64,000 nucleotides of DNA from Eurosta solidaginis (taxonomy: Eukaryota; Arthropoda; Insecta; Diptera; Tephritidae). The DNA lies in contig NC_090319.1 in the NCBI RefSeq assembly GCF_040869045.1, forward strand, positions 389,809,601 to 389,873,600, read 5' to 3'. The notes under the pieces were generated by a model that saw only the letters and a program-made list of their open reading frames with translations, did not search any database and was not told the DNA's origin. Made by a program: the position numbers and the translations under genes. Of the stretch, positions 23,000 to 35,209 are shown in pieces (position 1 is the stretch's first letter; each line of letters begins with the position of its first letter).

Positions 23000-23735
23000 T
23001 TTTTGTAGTGATCTCATAACAAGATAAAACGTATAACAGTGCAATAAAGGCTTATGATTACTTTATCATAAAGTTTATAAAATTTTTTGCTGGGTTAATG
23101 CATACATCCAACAAAAACTTTCATTCATAGCATTTCCATAGCTTATGCGAATTAATTAGCGAAAGCAAAACTTTTACATTGATAAAAAAACCCCAAACCA
23201 AATAAAACCAAGAAATATATTCAAATAACGTCGATGCGGCGGTACGCTGCTAACTTCACTTTTCACTCAAAATGAATTTTTTTAAAATAGGGGAATGGGG
23301 AACGATTTCTGCGCATGGTCTTAAAAGAAAAGTGCGTGCTTAATGTATAGAGTAGCTAAAAATTACGAAAATAAAACCTGCGGACCCCAATAAATCTATT
23401 AAAGGCTGCTTACTTCAATTATCAAACATTTTAAATTTTGTCGGGTCTAGCTAACAGGTTAGGAGACACAGTTTAGTTGGAGCGGGAGCTTAATATAACA
23501 AGTAGGTAATATCAGTTCTCGTATATATCTTATCTTTACTCACAAACATGTCCGACACGAAATAGAATAAAAGAAACAAAGGTATTCAGAAAGAAAGCAC
23601 TCAATATGACAAAGAGTGGTTTTAGTGAAAGTGTAGCTTTCGCCAAAGGATCAATCCATTATTAAAATTCATCCTTTTGAACATCATGCGTGGCCGTAGT
23701 CAAATTTTTGCAGTTTTCAGTACTCATATGTATAT
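23000..23735. other. Gene-free interval
   Basis: No gene or repeat recognised; mixed AT-rich DNA. Confidence 0.45.
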
Positions 23736-23739
23736 TAAG

Positions 23740-23945
23740 GGCCAAAGTTAGTTTGTATACCGAATTTGCTGAAGATATCTCAATGTTTTCTCAAGTTATC
23801 GATCTAACGGACGGAGAGACAGGGAGCATTCTTTATCTTTTTCGAAACTTACAAAAGTGATCTACGGAAGCCTATATCTATCTATTTTGTTTTATACCGC
23901 TATAATTCACTGTTATACGATTAAAGTTGTTATACCCTACATACA
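23740..23945 (+). mobile_element. GCCACGCCC-type modular repeat, 3' fragment
   Basis: Matches the 3' part of the copy at 21-22 kb: GAAGATATCTCAATGTTTTC, an AACGGACGG remnant of the GACG tract, CTATATCTATCTATTTTG, TTTTATACCGCTATAATTCA, and GATTAAAGTTGTTATACCCT. Confidence 0.6.
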
Positions 23946-24211
23946 AGTGAAAATGCAAAAAAAATTTATTAAAGTGATTAATAGTATACTCCTTTAATGG
24001 TAAAGAATCATAATAAAGTTTCAACCAAAGAGAAATCTAAACAAAACAAAATACTTCCTTGATTCAAATTTCATTACTCCCAAACGCAGCTAAAGCATAG
24101 AATAATAATGTAACGAATTTGCTTCAATTCGCCTTATTTGCAATTTTCTGCTAACGTTCGTATCGCTAAACTGTTGAATAAATAACTCCAAATGGAATAA
24201 TGGAAAAATGG

Positions 24212-24219
24212 CCTTTATT
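24212..24219 (-). promoter_or_regulatory. Polyadenylation signal of the solo LTR
   Basis: AATAAAGG on the minus strand, downstream of the TATA box and upstream of the CA end of the LTR. Confidence 0.55.
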
Positions 24220-24387
24220 AAAGTGCTTCACAATAACACTTATACTTTGCAACGAATAGCTCGCTTAATAACCAAACTGATTGATAGCTCAAATGAAACT
24301 CTACTATTGCCCGACAGATTTCATGCTTAATCAAAAACTGATTGATAGTTAAAACGAAACGGACTTCTCGCTTCTACTGTTGCCGCC

Positions 24388-24395
24388 CTTTTATA
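24388..24395 (-). promoter_or_regulatory. TATA box of the solo LTR
   Basis: TATAAAAG on the minus strand, with a GC-richer sequence just downstream, placed mid-LTR where the U3/R border is expected. Confidence 0.6.
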
Positions 24396-26417
24396 CTGTC
24401 CGATTTCGTTGTTGCATATTTCTAGGCTTTTCTAATTCCAGAACTTACTAGTTAGTTATAAATTTTTCAGCTACAACTACAGATGTATAATTTTTATAGC
24501 TTCTCTCATACCCCATGCGCTTGTATGTGTGAGCAACGCTTCCACAATTACAATTGCGTACCTTTAGGAGCACCTCAGATAAGATATCTGCATGTGTCTG
24601 TGCGTTGCCTCTCCGCTACGTGTACGTGTATGTGTAGACGCAATGGTTGAATTATTGATGTGAATTCACGTCACTGCCCAACATCGGCTTAGAGATAGCA
24701 GTACCCCTTAGTGTTGCTAATATTCGTAACAATAATTTAATAATTTATATCCCTCAACTCATACAGTCCTTGTGAGAGGAGAAAACAAATCGCGAATTAA
24801 CTCCAGAGCGCATAAGTTCATTGCGCACTAAACCAATTAAGCTTCTTACAAACTACATAATCGCGCTGCCAAGATAAGTTAAAGAGTAATCAAATTTGCT
24901 CCCTAAATTTCGAAATCATATTCCGTATGCGATAGCATTTATCTATGTGAATACGAGCATTCATGTGTTCGTTAAAAGAAATGTCAAAGTTGAGAATCGC
25001 ATAATTTACTATTCATTTTATTAAGAAAAGTTGTAAAGACAAATTTATAGCAGATTCTACACAGGATTATGAACACATCTGTATACGTAAGCATATTTAA
25101 TGTCAGTATTAATTAGAGTGACTTTTACTTGTACATACTAGCCGAATCCACAATTAAATCGAAATATCAGTACACCCCTCTAGTAGTTGTAACCAGCAAT
25201 TAGTTGTACCCACGGCCGCTTGGAGGTCGGTGTGTTAATGATGATGTTTATATTCCAATAATTCGACGCAACCGCAAGCGGGAAAAGGCATTCATACACT
25301 GAAAGAAATGGTGCTAGTAAAATCAACAAATCGGTTCTGTTGTTCTTGACTTAACGGAGATTCGGTGAAATTGATCGAATTACGGTTAATTCGACCAAGT
25401 TCTTTGTCAAACGAACAATTTAGTTTAGTCTTTTCAGCAGAAGAGAAATTGTCGCTCTTAATTTAACAAAATTCTGTAAAATTGACAGATTGCTGGCAAC
25501 TTAACTGATTTTTCTGTTAACACAACTGATCTCACTTGTCATTTCAACAGCGATCAACATTCAATACATGAGCAAATTTCAAAGAGAACTTTATGCTCAC
25601 TGCGCTCTCTACTTTGTACTTATGACGATGGTGCCACTTGTTTAAAAAAAATACCAAAATAAGAAAACCACCAAATCGAAAAAACACACAAAATGGGAAA
25701 ACAACAAAAAACTAGTTTTTCAGTTATCAATACAAAGCGAAAACCCCTTTTTTTGAATTTCCTGTGCAAAAAATTATGAGATACCGGGACACCTATGTAT
25801 CGGGTACAATTTTCCAACTTATCGTCCAAGTGAAATGCAAAATTGCGCCCTCTTGTTACTAAAGTTTTGCTTGAACGAACAGGATTTTTCCAAAGTTAGT
25901 AACATTTTGATCAAGTTTGAATTTTCACTCACGCGAACGAATCTAATAAGATAATAAAAAACATACCTTTTTAATGTTGATTTTTCTGACAACATAAAAG
26001 TTTGAGTTGTTTTTGAACGAAAATTAAACTTGCCGAATCACATGTAAAGTTACTCCTGGGGTGAATTACCTTCTATCGATTTGATTCTTTACTCTTCCAT
26101 AAGTTACAAGTTCTATATTTAAAATGTTATGTCAAACATTTATACAAGTTTTGCTCGAAACAATCAAGTGTGGCAACTACATGCGAGAAAAGAAATTGAG
26201 AATGAGCTGAGCTGCAACTGAAAGAATTGTGAATCAGTTTTGTGACTACCATTTTCATTTCTATTTGCAAAGCGAAGTTCAAAACTATAAATTAAATAAA
26301 TTATAAAATATAAAATTTGGCGAAAGTGCATTTAATAAAACAAAATAATAAAGTGCATAATGTTTAACGTGTGCCAGCATATTTGATGTAAGCCCAATTG
26401 GCGTTCGGTTAGTAAGT

Positions 26418-26740
26418 GCCACCGTGGTGTGATGGTAGCGTGCTCCGCCTGCCACACCGTATGCCCTGGGTTCGCATCCCGAGCAAAGCAACATCAAATT
26501 TTTAGAAATAAGGTTTTTCAATTAGAAGAAACATTTTCTAAGTGAGGTCGCCCTTCGGCAGTGTTTGGCAATCGCTCCGAGTGTATTTCTGCCATGAAAA
26601 GCTCTCAGTGAAAACTCATCTGCCTTGCAGATGCCGTTCAGAGTCGGCATAAAACATGTAGGTCCCGTCCGGCCACTTTGTATGGGGGAAATCAAGAGGA
26701 GCACGATGCAAATTGGAAGATAAGCTCGGCCTTAGATATC
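26418..26740 (+). mobile_element. tRNA-Gly-derived SINE, copy D (3'-truncated)
   Basis: The head reads GCCACCGTGGTGTGATGGTAG, with the anticodon loop CTGCCAC (GCC at 26451-26453) and B box GGGTTCGCATCCC (26468-26480). Of the copies here it keeps the parental Gly(GCC) anticodon. The body matches the others to GCTCGGCCTTAGATATC and stops about 25 bp before the usual 3' end. Nested inside the CACTGAAAG element. Confidence 0.9.
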
Positions 26741-26880
26741 ATAGGTACTTTCGTACAAAGCTGTCGCAACAACTTTTTTTGTTCATTTGACTTCTAAAAC
26801 GGTCAATTATGAATCAACGATTTGTGCGCAGTTGATTCAACATCTAGTTGCGATGATTAAAAGTTAACAGAAAATACTGG

Positions 26881-27197
26881 AAACTCCATCCTGCTGCAGC
26901 TGTATGGAGGATGATGAGTTGGAATCACCAAATCACTTTATGCTTGATTGCCCAGCTTTTGCCAGAACTAGGCGAAAGTACTTCGGTCGCGACTCACTTG
27001 GATCTCCCGAGGATTTATCCAAAGTTGAGATCGGTATCATTCGGAGCTTTATCGTTGCTACCCAACGATTCTCTAAGTAGCTAGATCTAAGTCACCGTTA
27101 TTTTTTGTGTATGTGGTATCACAACGGACCTTCGTGTTGTCCAAGTGAGCTATCCTGATCAGGGCAGCTACCACCTAACCTATCCTATCCTATCCTA
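26881..27197 (+). mobile_element. LINE 3' end (LOA/R1-like) with CCTAT-repeat tail
   Basis: Too short for a long ORF but clear: from 26895 it reads CSCMEDDELESPNHFML and DCPAFARTRRKYFG, ending at TAG 27078-27080. This C-x2-C...H...C cluster is the tail of ORF2 in LOA/R1-like LINEs. The 3' UTR follows and ends in CCTAACCTATCCTATCCTAT, a simple repeat tail instead of poly(A). It is 5'-truncated to about 317 bp and inserted in the right arm of the CACTGAAAG element. Confidence 0.85.
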
Positions 27198-27383
27198 AAA
27201 GAAATTTGGGTTGAATTGACCCGTATTTTGGTTGATTTTACCAGTCTTTTTCTTTCAGTGTATACATCGCTCAATCGCACCACACTTGAACTAAGGAATT
27301 TAAAGGAGCTTGACTCTAGGAGTAGATGTTGAATTCCCTAACCGTAGTAGCACCAGCAATCCATCCACCGCATCCTACATCGT

Positions 27384-28250
27384 CTAACTTCGACCAATCC
27401 ATGAACCAGCTATCCTTGCCACTACCCAATAGTAACTCCTTTCCCCTCTTCTCTCTCGAGGGGATGATAATTCTAAAGCTTGCACATGGGGAAGTTGTGG
27501 CACACAGTGTTCAGTCTTGTCTGGGCTGAAGTCAAGGTTGGTAAGAATGCTGTAATACCTTGGGTGTGAAGGTGTATATCCCATGTTACGAAGCCTAATC
27601 AGTGACCGGGCCGCAGTCGACTTGCCCGCAATATCCACCTGATTTGGGTTCAGCATGGCATTAAATGCCAAGGTGGCCCCATTTTATAAAGGAAGACGGT
27701 GTGCTTTGCTTGGCCAAAGTCGCAAGCTCTTTCCGATATCCCCCTCCCTGCAGCAGTACAAGGCAAGCTCTATCCCTCACACTTGTTCACCTGGGCACTT
27801 TCCTGTCGAAGATAGTCCTATCCCTATCAGCAAGTACCAACGATATTCCCCCAGTCCAGACCGTTCTAAAAGTGGGGCTCTTGTATCTCCTCGTAAAAAA
27901 CGCTGATTTCCGGTCAACATGACTCAGCCTAGCCAATGAGTTCAGATAGCCTTGAAAATAATGAAAAACTTACCCCTGACAATGATATGGCTATCACACC
28001 GACCATCACTTGGCAGCCACTGCCTTCTAGATCTAATATAAGCTCGTATAATAACATAGCCCAGAGCAGAGCAGCTGGAACACCCCCGTGGCGTGCCCCC
28101 ACATAGCTTCAAGCACAAAAGTTTGTTCATGAATTCAACCCGAGTCTTTCCAACTCCTAAGCCAGCCAGAGAATACCAAGAGCCCCAGGCGAAATATTGT
28201 TAAATGCTCCTTCAATGTCAAGAAAGAATGCATTGAAAAACTTTCAAATA
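27384..28250 (-). pseudogene. Decayed LINE reverse transcriptase (LOA/R1-like)
   Basis: Minus strand, several frames. FFLDIEGAFNNISPGAL (catalytic Asp block) near 28235-28180; GTPRG with AALLWAMLLYELILDLEG near 28075-28010 corresponds to the RGTPQGGVLSPLLW block; IIVRGKF at about 27970 follows where YADD should be, now erased; LVLFTRRYKSPTF near 27900; and the C-terminal AGKSTAARSLIRLRNMGYT near 27600. Related in style to the LINE at 37.6-40.6 kb. Heavily mutated. The endonuclease and RNase H are not visible. Confidence 0.78.
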
Positions 28251-28259
28251 TTTTTCCAA

Positions 28260-31200
28260 ACGATTTTGAGTTTTTATAAGATATACGTACGGTTTAAAAT
28301 CTAGGAAAAATTGCTACATTGCTCTGAAAAAAACTTGTATGACAAACACTTTGGAACTGAAGCCATATTTTATACGTACACATAGGAATTAATTAATGGT
28401 TGAGCTAGCATTTATATAAATGTGGAGTGCAGAAGCAGACATAATGAAAGCTCTATTGAGTTGCATAAAAAACTGGGGCACGGTGAATTTTAAACCAATT
28501 GCATGATGCTGTAGTAGTGACTAAAGGAGATGTGATAATACCATATGGGATTCTTATATATAAAACTCAAACCCTTAGTTGGATAGAACAAATTTATGAA
28601 ATGTGAACAAACATTTCCGTCCTTCCTTCCGTTTTTATAAACTTTCTTTGCAGGGGAATTTTTTTTTCACATTTGTACTGCCCCCTTTTATGTAGAAATA
28701 TATAAATAAACATTTTTGCTGCAAGGGTAAAAATTGTATGCGCAGCTAATTTTGCTTGTAAATGTCTATAGAGTACGATTCACATTCACACACACAAAAT
28801 AGATGTAAATCAACTTAGAGTAGAATGCGGGAGATATTTACAATGTTTTTCACACTTCTTACTACATGAATGCAGTTTGAGAGTGGGCTCGCAGTAGCAG
28901 CCAGTATTTGTGGCACCGCGCCATACAATCACTCAATGACATGTGAGTGTGTGTTTTTTGCTGCCTCATTGCACTGGCTCACACATAAACACACACACAC
29001 ACACATACGAATATTAGCGAGGATGCTCATACAAACAGTTCAACAACTTACGCAACCACACTTTTATAAAACATTTTTCACTTCGATTTTTTTCCTTTTA
29101 TTGTTTTTTATTGTTTTTCTTCGATTTGCACTTTTAGGTTCGACCTCAACCGTTTGCCCATTTTAGCGTTGTTGTCACATGTCGTCATTTTGCCATAAAA
29201 CATCAGTGAAGTGGCAGCCAAGGAGTTGTACGGAAAACCGATTTTTCAGCAAAAACAACAATACATTTTGTTCCTACTCATGCACGCTGACAATGCGACA
29301 ACTAGGGAAATATATATGTATATGTGATGCGTTTTAGCTGAAATCCCTTAGAACCATATTCACCACAACATAAACATAGCATGGAGCGTATTGAAGCGAG
29401 ATAGAATTTTAAAAAAACAAAAAAATTAACTCTAAATCTTAGTTTGCTTAACACCATTCGCACCATATTCAGAGGAAAAAAATATTAAAAATTGTCGCCT
29501 AAAATAATTTGCACAAACTAAAATTGATACCTTAGGCTGTGTCTTCAAACATACATTGAAGACCGACCCGAGTGAGTGGAATATCACTCTATCTCAGCTG
29601 CTAGTTTGAAAACGCCCTATCTGAAAAAATATTTCTTAAGCGCCTTGTCTAAATTTTTTTTTTTCATAAACAGTCTGTTCTAAATTTGTATTTATTTTTT
29701 TTTTTTTTTAAAGGCATCGGATTCCGCGATAGAGCCTATCACAGCGGCTATATATTTATCTTCATAGTTTCTACTTCTGCTCTGTTTTTTGCCAATTGAC
29801 TTTAATAGTGCTGTGACATCTGTCGAAGGAACGATAGGAAAATCAGGCTTATTCGTATGGCAATGATGCTACAATGATGTGGTGGAGAAACAAGTTTTCA
29901 TTGATTGAGTAATGTAATGGGGTACCTATTGCGAGTATTGGATTATTCTGTCAAGTATTTTCCACATTTCAAATAAGTTTATTCTTTCTAAGTGTATATA
30001 TACTAAAATTTTGTTAAATGGTTCTGAAAGAAAAGCCATTCGACTTTTCTTCTTTTATTATTATATCGTCCTAAAACATGTTATCCTAAAATCACAGTTG
30101 TGTTTGTATTTCACAATTTTCGCATTCGATTCCAGATTTTTTTTATTAAAACAAAAAATCTCGTTTCCTACAAATTTACCAAAGCAAAGCTAGAAAAGAT
30201 TTGCAAAAATTTGCATTCACTGCTATTGTCAAACGAAATCGTTCAGCAAAATTCACGATGTCACTATAAGCTCTTGTTTTATGCAATTGCTTTAAAAGGA
30301 AAACAACTTCACAAGAAAATGAATATATCCAAAATAACCACGAACAAAAAACACAAAAATTCAGTTTTCTTTTACATCGCAATAAGAATTTTCCCTTGCT
30401 TTAGCAAATGCATGAATAAAAAAAAGTGGGGGAGATTCAAGTTCTCTCAATTAGAATTGTCTTCGCACATTATGTCTTCACTTAGATCTTTCCGCTACAA
30501 ATTTATTCTGACGACGGCATGATAGGATGCATTTTAAGCTGCATATAGAGTTGTTGTTTTTTATTATTATTGTTTATTTTGTTGTTTTATTTTGCCCCAG
30601 TTATGTTCCTGTGGTCAACTCTTAGAAAAGAAAGAGTAAAAGAACAAAATTTGTGAAAATAAAAAAATTTATTCGTTACGGCTTTTTTTTCAATTTGGTA
30701 CTTTCTTTGCTTAATAACGTAAATTAGTAAAAAAAAACATTCAGTTAAAATTTTTTTTAAAGTCGGATTGGCTCAACAAGCCACTGTCAAATCCAAAATC
30801 TCTCTCTTATTTGATTGCGTATGTTTTATACGCAACATAAAAGGGATTTTGCCTCATAAGTTTGAATAAAAAAGTACCATCTTAATCGTAAGTTAGTAAT
30901 ATGATCCACATAAAAAATCATAAGCCTTGGAAGGGTTCTACATGAGTCGCACACATACAGACATACAAAATTTCGATTAAAAAGCTTAGAGCGATGGCCA
31001 AAACTACAACCCGCACTAAACTATGTATATATGGGTGTTTTTAAGTCCTTAAACTACATGACTTCCACTAATGAAATATGAACACTAATTTCAATTGAGG
31101 TAGCTTGTGGGTATATAAAAAATCTGGTCAATTCAGACAGCAGTAGTTAACTCAAGGTAAGGATTATCCATTCGCAGCTGAGTACTTAACCCAAAATGTG

Positions 31201-31550
31201 TAATAACTTATACACTTGCAGCTATGCTAGACCACACAGATAAAAGTACATATTTACAGACATAAGTAGCTATGTGTATAATATTTGGACATGTGTTTGA
31301 ATGTTAAGTTTTTTTATCTGGGCGGGATATCCTTGCTACTTAGCAAAACGAATTTTAGTATTTTTGTACTTGTCTCTTTTACAAGGATAAAAATATTTAA
31401 AACCCTATTGAGAAAGGGAAGAAGTTATTAATAGGTAAGTGGAACGATGCCGGCAACCCAGGTCGCCCAAATAGCTTTTAAGGAGCCATTTTGATGCCAT
31501 AAAACCCGTCCAAACCTACTGAATATTAGATCGGAATTATTCAACAATCA
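28260..31550. other. Gene-free AT-rich interval with microsatellite
   Basis: No gene I can support. A CA dinucleotide run is at 28989-29005. Poly(T) near 29690-29710. Two overlapping frames at 30011-30522 are open but Lys/Phe-rich, motif-free and of background composition. Confidence 0.45.
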
Positions 31551-31599
31551 GCATAAGAATACTTGAAAATCTTATTTCCTCTAACCTACTCAGATTTTC

Positions 31600-32190
31600 A
31601 AAAAGGAGCTTCTCGGGTGTTGGTGTTCTTCCACTTTTGCTGTGCTTTGCTCATGTTAAAATCTCCAAACTTCTCCTTGGCTACAGACGATGGATATTTC
31701 TTCAGTGTCAGCTAACTCAGCTAAAGGTTGTTTGCAGTCATCCACCAGATTGGAGTTAGTATGTGGTTCGATATGTAACGCTTTTATTGCTGCTTGACTG
31801 TCACAGAAGATAGCTACCTATATTCCTGTCCTGTCCTGAAGCATCAACGCTGGGAGTATGCTGAACTTTTTGTAGGCTTGTAAGATTTCTGTTCTTACTA
31901 AGAGCTTCCCACCACATGGTATTTACTTTTCAGTTAAGTTTGCAGAAAGGAAAGGATCGCGACTTCGGGTTACGCCGCAATCTGCAAACTGATTGTATGA
32001 ATTTTTCTAAGATATCATTTATAATAATGAGCCACGCAGAGATGAGAACAGCCCAACCCGTGGTGTGCCTCTACATATCTGCTTACTAAGTTTTTTCACT
32101 GATCGCACCACTTCACGCAGCGCAGTCTCTGTGCATTTTCCCGTCAAATGGTGAGCTCTTAAAAGATGACCTCATCATTAAGATCCTTTT
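31600..32190 (-). pseudogene. Decayed LINE: RT fragment and RNase H
   Basis: Minus strand. Near 32100-32020 the CRGTPRVG / WLIIINDIL remnants of the RT block that precedes YADD can be read in two frames. Downstream, from about 31815, FCDSQAAIKALHIEPHT and LAELADTEEISIV match the middle of an RNase H domain (DSQ with catalytic Asp). The expected W-PGH-GNE-AD end is degraded (near 31690-31620). It is an old, 5'- and 3'-eroded copy of an RNase H-bearing LINE (LOA/I-like). Confidence 0.72.
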
Positions 32191-32199
32191 AGTGTATGA

Positions 32200-33035
32200 C
32201 CAGTAATCTTTCGAGAGTTTGTAAGATAAACGTGAGAATTTTTGGTCTTAAATTGAAAGAAACTGTTCTTGAAACTATCAAGTGGTCCAGAGAATTTTAC
32301 GTTGAAAATTTACTTACTGTTTTTACTTTGTAGCTTCTAACGACCGCAGATTACAGTCCGAGGTGATGTTGGGACTTAAGTCCAAAACATTGGTGGCATG
32401 AGGTTCGTCCATCGCAACTGATCGACTTCGTTGTGCGCTCTGAATATAACCATATTTAGGGAATCGGTGAAGTCGTCATCGTGGAAGCTGATCTTTTCGA
32501 CCAAAACCCTTACGCCATTCTTTCCGCCGTTGAAGTTGCCAAAAACATGGCTTTTAATATAGGCTATCAGCGATCTACCTACCTACACTTAGTAAGAATA
32601 AAGTTTAATGGCCTACAAAGCTGCATTTTTAGTCTTTTGTTTAAAATATATAACCAATTTAAAAAAAAATTTTAACTTTGAAATGTTCGAAACGGAGATA
32701 TGTTTATAAGATTTTTTATAGGGTTGGAACATTTCTACTCTGAATGGATTGCAAATATGAATTTGGGTATATAAATTAACAATTTTAACTACCACTTACA
32801 AACATTTTTCTAAAATGGCATATCAAACCCGTTAATGCAAATGAATCACCCTAAATGCTATATGATACAGCTGCCACCGTTATGCACCTAAAACCACTTC
32901 TATGTTTGCAACGCATTACCAGCTGTGTTTTTTTATATATAAAACATAATTTCCTTTATTTATATGTAAATATGTATCTATGTATTTGTTCACCCAAATG
33001 AAAATATGTTCTCATTTCGTATTTACTTTTCGGTC
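32200..33035. other. No recognisable gene
   Basis: 32330-32600 has more mixed composition and might be more of the LINE at 31.6-32.2 kb, but I cannot align a motif. The rest is AT-rich. Confidence 0.4.
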
Positions 33036-33040
33036 CCATT

Positions 33041-33991
33041 TTTATACCCAGCTGTACTTGTACACAGGGTATTATAACTTTGATTGGATAACGGTTGGTT
33101 GTACAGGTATAAAGGAATCGAGATAGATATAGACTTCCATATATCAAAATCATTAGTATCGACAAAAAGTTTGATTGAGCCATGTCCGTCCGTCTGTCCG
33201 TCCGTCCGTCCGTTAACACGATAACTTGAGTAAGTATCGAGATATCTTCACTAAATTTGGTACACGAGCTTCTCTGGATCCAGAAGAGATTGGTGTTGAA
33301 AATGAGCGAAATCGGATGATAACCACGCCCACTTTTTATATATACTATAACATTTTGGAAAACACAAAAATCCTGATTATTTAGTAAATAATACACCTAT
33401 AATGTTGAAATTTGACGTGTGGACTAATAGTGAGACTCTTGATAAAAATTTGAAAAAAAAAATTTTGAATGGGCGTGGCACCGCCAACTTGTGATAAAAT
33501 CAATTTTACAAATATTAATCATAAATGAAAAATCGTTACACCTATCGTAACAAAATTCGGCAGAGAAGTTGCCATTACTATAGGGAATGCTTTGAAGAAA
33601 AATTAACGAAATCGTTTAAAGACCAAGCCCACTTTTATGTAAAAGTTTTTTAAAAGGGTCGTGGACGAGTAAAATAAGCTATATCTTTGCAAAAAAGAGC
33701 TTTATATCAATGGTATTTCATTTCCTATTTGGATTTATAGCAATAAATAGGAAAAAGTTCTAATTAAAAAAAATGGGCGTGGCTTCACCCCTTTTACGAC
33801 TAAACAATTTTCTGTGTTTCGGGAGGCATAACTCGAAGAAAAATTAGTTCAGAATAGAACCATATGTATATGTATTATTGCGCAGCCTTGTAACGCTATT
33901 AAGCACACAAAACAAACAACAACAGCATTTCTAGTGTACAGCTGGGTATGTAATGTTCGGTTTCACCCGAACTTAGACTTCCTTACTTGTT
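33041..33991 (-). mobile_element. GCCACGCCC-type modular repeat, copy with 14-bp terminal inverted repeat
   Basis: Reverse-oriented relative of 20988-22118. ATACCCAGCTGTAC at 33044-33057 is repeated in perfect inversion at 33936-33949. Outside the right repeat lies the GTTCGG/CCGAAC hairpin (33955-33972) and a CTTCCTTACTTGTT end. The GTCC/GACG tetranucleotide tract is at 33184-33213, and GGGCGTGG-type cores recur about every 150 bp. No protein gene. Compact copy of 951 bp. Confidence 0.8.
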
Positions 33992-35200
33992 GCTTGCTCA
34001 TTTTATTTTTATTTTTTCAAAATTTTCCTCATTTCATTGTATTATGTAAATGAAGAAAAAATACCACGCATATACATACCCTCCATTCCCTCTCTCCTTG
34101 CTCGTTGGCTGTATTCATAAACACACAAATTCACTTTGTACACATTATGTAAATAGCTTTGAAATTAGTTTTTATTTGGCATATATCGAATGCCCTTTAC
34201 GCCCGTAAGAGCTACGTCTATACAAAAACATCATACGACCTCCCTTCAATCCTACTTTTAACTAGACCGAAAATCCGCTAGCATTTACTTGTAGTGAAAC
34301 TTTTGTTTTACTCTTTTGTAATGAGTTACATTTTTTATAAACAGTCGTTCTTCTATACATAAACAAACAAATAAATGTTTTTCAGTTCGGTTTAGCATAC
34401 TTTTGGGCGGAAGCTTAGGCTATTCAATGGCTTCTGAATGCATGAAAAAAAGATGTTGCCACTAATGTTGTTGCAACTACTAAACTATTGTAACTGCATA
34501 TTTTATGCATAAAAATTAAATATTTGGCGTGGTGCATAATTCTGAAGCATCACCGAGTGCAGCAACACAAAACAGAAATGCTAATTCAAATAAGAGCCCC
34601 TACTAAGTGAGCAATTCCCAACTGCTGTGTTAAAGTACATACATGTGTATACATGTGCATGTATATAGGGGGCTAACTCAAAAAATTATGCGAGAGTGCT
34701 ATGGTATATACTTGTCAGAGCTGGGAAAAATGCATTTATTTTTAAATTAATTTGCATTTTTCTCTCAAATGTCATGGGTATTACTGACCAGATATCGTCA
34801 TATATGACTGGCTGGTTGCGACTTTTAATACCTTACACCGGCTTAAAAGATGTTAAAGTTTCACCATATCCATACCTAACGGGTTTATGAATGTGGCTTT
34901 CTAGATGGCTTTAAAACTAGTTTGGTTGTGATGAAAGTCTGTTCGACTATGTTTTCATTTTTGTAATTGGACGATCTTATCAGCCAAATGCAATCCATTC
35001 GTCGAAGACAATAGATGACTTTTCCTTTTGTTTTTTTCGGAAAAGAGTTTGACAGTTGATTTTACTCAAATGGGAAAACTTGCAAGTACCTAGGAGCTGC
35101 TTCATCCAAACAGATACTGCCGTGTTTTTCTTGCATACTCAAGTTGGTTCTCTTGGTCACATTTTCGGATCGAATTGAAAATGTCACCAACTTTCAGTAT
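33992..35200. other. No recognisable gene
   Basis: AT-rich DNA without motif-bearing frames or shared repeats. Confidence 0.45.
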
Positions 35201-35209
35201 TTCACCAGC

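Larger units (their letters stand above)
24109..24731 (-). mobile_element. Solo LTR of a Ty3/gypsy-type retrotransposon
   Basis: 623 bp, starting TGTTACGAAT and ending ATTCGTTACA on the minus strand, so the two ends form a 10-bp inverted repeat with the TG...CA of LTRs. It is flanked by a perfect 4-bp duplication, ATAA (24105-24108 and 24732-24735), the size made by Ty3/gypsy integrases. Inside on the minus strand are a TATAAAAG box (24395-24388) and an AATAAAGG poly(A) signal (24219-24212) about 170 bp downstream, the normal U3-R-U5 order. No internal element adjoins it, so it is a recombination-derived solo LTR. Confidence 0.85.
25297..27260. mobile_element. CACTGAAAG-ended inverted-repeat element with nested SINE and LINE
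   Basis: Left end CACTGAAAGAAA, then GTAAAATCAAC; right end is the complement (GTTGATTTTAC, TTTCTTTCAGTG). A second matching pair lies further in: TTTTTCTGTTAAC near 25509-25521 and GTTAACAGAAAATA at 26863-26876, so the arms are at least about 230 bp, with one arm split by a LINE fragment. A SINE sits in the interior. No transposase frame is visible. Both ends abut TA-rich sequence (ATA / TATA) but no clear target duplication can be proven. Probably a MITE; the superfamily is undetermined. Confidence 0.72.

Noticed and set aside
30011..30522. Overlapping 60- and 140-codon frames as a host gene
   Set aside because: Residue usage follows base composition (Lys, Phe, Ile, Asn) and there is no motif, splice pattern or related sequence in the window.
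33184..33213. GTCC tetranucleotide tract with flanking repeats as a CRISPR-like array
   Set aside because: No repeat-spacer alternation, and the same tract sits at the same place in each modular repeat of a eukaryotic genome.
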